The notes beneath the pieces are model-generated. The model worked only from the letters and a program-made list of their open reading frames with translations, did not search any database and was not told where the DNA came from. Both the position numbers and the translations under genes were made by a program. A stretch of DNA of 19,905 nt from Pleurotus ostreatus/Saccharomyces cerevisiae fusant (taxonomy: Eukaryota; Opisthokonta): assembly GCA_024196135.1 (NCBI GenBank), contig JAMQCK010000568.1, positions 1 through 19,905 on the forward strand, read 5' to 3'. Below, in pieces: positions 18,990-19,905 of this stretch (within the stretch, counting starts at the first letter, position 1; each line of letters opens with the position of its first letter).

Positions 18990-19636
18990 TCAGAGCGGGA
19001 CCATCGAAATCTCCCGCACATCCCACTCCTGCGCATCGCTCTCCGCGACGGGCAAGCCCTCGATGTTCGTCCGGCCGACCCACGAGTCGCCGAAGTGGAT
19101 GAAGATGCCCTTGTCGCCCGCCTCGGCCGTCGCGGCGCGGTCCTCGCTCTGGTAGGTGTCGAACTGGTTCATCTCGGGCGTCTGGCCCTCGGCGAGGCCG
19201 ACGAAGTGGTCGTTGTGCGCCTCGCAGACGATCTTGCCTGGAGAGTGGTCAGCACCTGGGATCGCGGGCGAGTAGGTGGAGAGACGCACCTGGGAGGCCA
19301 TCCGGGAAGCGGAAGCGCACGCCTTTGTCGCCGCCGTTGTTCAGGTCGTCGAAGCTGAGAGGTGATCAACGGGTGAAGCGGTAGAGGCATTGGAAGATGG
19401 TCGTACTTGTCATGCTGCTGGATCATGAGGACGCCCTTCGAGGAGTCGAGATACTGCATGCCATCCCACGAGAGCGTGTACCACTGCAGAAGCGTCAGCG
19501 TCGTGTCAGCTCTCTCAAGCACAGTAGAACGGCATACCTTGGCGGGGTCAACGGAAACCCCACGTCGTGCGAGCGGCGACGCGTTGGCGAGCGTCGCGAG
19601 GGCAAGCGTAGCAATGCCGAAGACCTTTGAGAACAT
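18990..19636 (-). CDS. Small secreted protein of unknown function (gene G)
   Basis: The model has exons 19636-19538, 19483-19407, 19354-19290 and 19237-18990, with introns of 54, 52 and 52 nt in phases 0, 2 and 1, giving 162 residues. The N-terminus MFSKVFGIATLALATLANA is a clear signal peptide (cleavage near ANA-SP). LARR follows and could be a Kex2-type processing site. The mature part is acidic and hydrophilic, with a WYTLSWDG segment, a GGDKGVRFRFPDG loop, many Asp/Gly turns, and GIFIHFGDSW near the end. It has only one cysteine, so it is not a cysteine-knot effector. The alternation of short hydrophobic strands and turns suggests a beta-rich fold. I do not recognise the family. A small extracellular or cell-wall protein is the most that can be inferred. 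Confidence 0.8.
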
Positions 19637-19721
19637 CTTAACGAGGCAAATGAAAGGGAGGAGCAGAGAAGAATGAGGAACGGACTGATGATGATGCTGT
19701 GCCAGGTTTTCAAGCCCGCCC

Positions 19722-19727
19722 TTTATA
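19722..19727 (-). promoter_or_regulatory. TATA box of gene G
   Basis: TATAAA on the minus strand (followed by GGGCGGG) lies 86 nt upstream of the ATG at 19636. The spacing is nearly the same as in gene F. A clear core promoter of this kind was not found in front of the kinase genes. Confidence 0.6.
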
Positions 19728-19905
19728 CCAGCGGCGCGCCAATCGATGTCGAAAGGCCTGGCACCATTGCTAGCGCCCTCCGACATTGCAAGGCATATGG
19801 CGGTGGTGCGTCGCCCCAGATTTGATAGCGTCGTATTGGCGTCGCATACCTGATACTCGAGAGCCATTGATCTATACGGGGAGGTACTCAATCAACGCAA
19901 TCATA
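19728..19905. other. Upstream flank of gene G to the window edge
   Basis: About 180 nt of promoter-proximal sequence for gene G. An open frame continues through it on the minus strand but has no domain and precedes the TATA box, so it is not taken as coding. Confidence 0.4.

Noticed and set aside
1..19905. Transposon, virus-like or CRISPR content
   Set aside because: I saw no reverse transcriptase, transposase or integrase motifs, no paired terminal repeats and no regular repeat-spacer array on either strand.

Overview
The window looks like nuclear DNA of a filamentous basidiomycete, probably a wood-decay-type Agaricomycete. It is GC-rich and its genes are split by many short GT-AG introns of about 48-60 nt, often with a CTGAC/CTGAT-like branch site. 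Nearly the whole left half is a cluster of FunK1-type kinases, a family expanded in mushroom-forming fungi. I cannot name the species. All exon-intron models below are my own: I spliced by hand and checked reading phase and similarity between paralogues. No transcript or database was consulted.

Left half (1-11350): four FunK1 genes alternate in strand as two head-to-head pairs. These are A(-)/B(+) around 2061-2949 and C(-)/D(+) around 8645-9044. A, B and D are close paralogues with the same three-exon coding structure. C is more diverged and carries two extra 3' exons that add a C4HC3 PHD-type zinc finger. Gene A (left edge, partial) is broken: it has a one-base frameshift, a lost DFG-type aspartate and a lost splice acceptor, yet its first exon still shows purifying selection. 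All four genes have a recognisable small intron in the 5' UTR just before the ATG.

Middle (11350-17410): gene E (-) encodes a 650-residue, mostly disordered protein with Cys/His zinc-finger-like motifs at its C-terminus, possibly a regulator. It is followed by about 3.8 kb with no confident gene. Two weak gene candidates (13879-14376 and the 3' end of a gene at about 16255-16518) were found by matching splice phases. The rest holds only short, conflicting open frames.

Right end (17410-19905): gene F (+) encodes an NmrA/isoflavone-reductase-like NAD(P)-binding protein. Gene G (-) encodes a small secreted protein with a signal peptide. They are arranged tail to tail, and each has a TATAAA box about 80-90 nt before its ATG. 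They have no evident functional link to the kinases. The kinases probably act in signalling or nuclear regulation, given their basic KRRR-type tails and the PHD finger in C, but no substrate can be deduced from the sequence.
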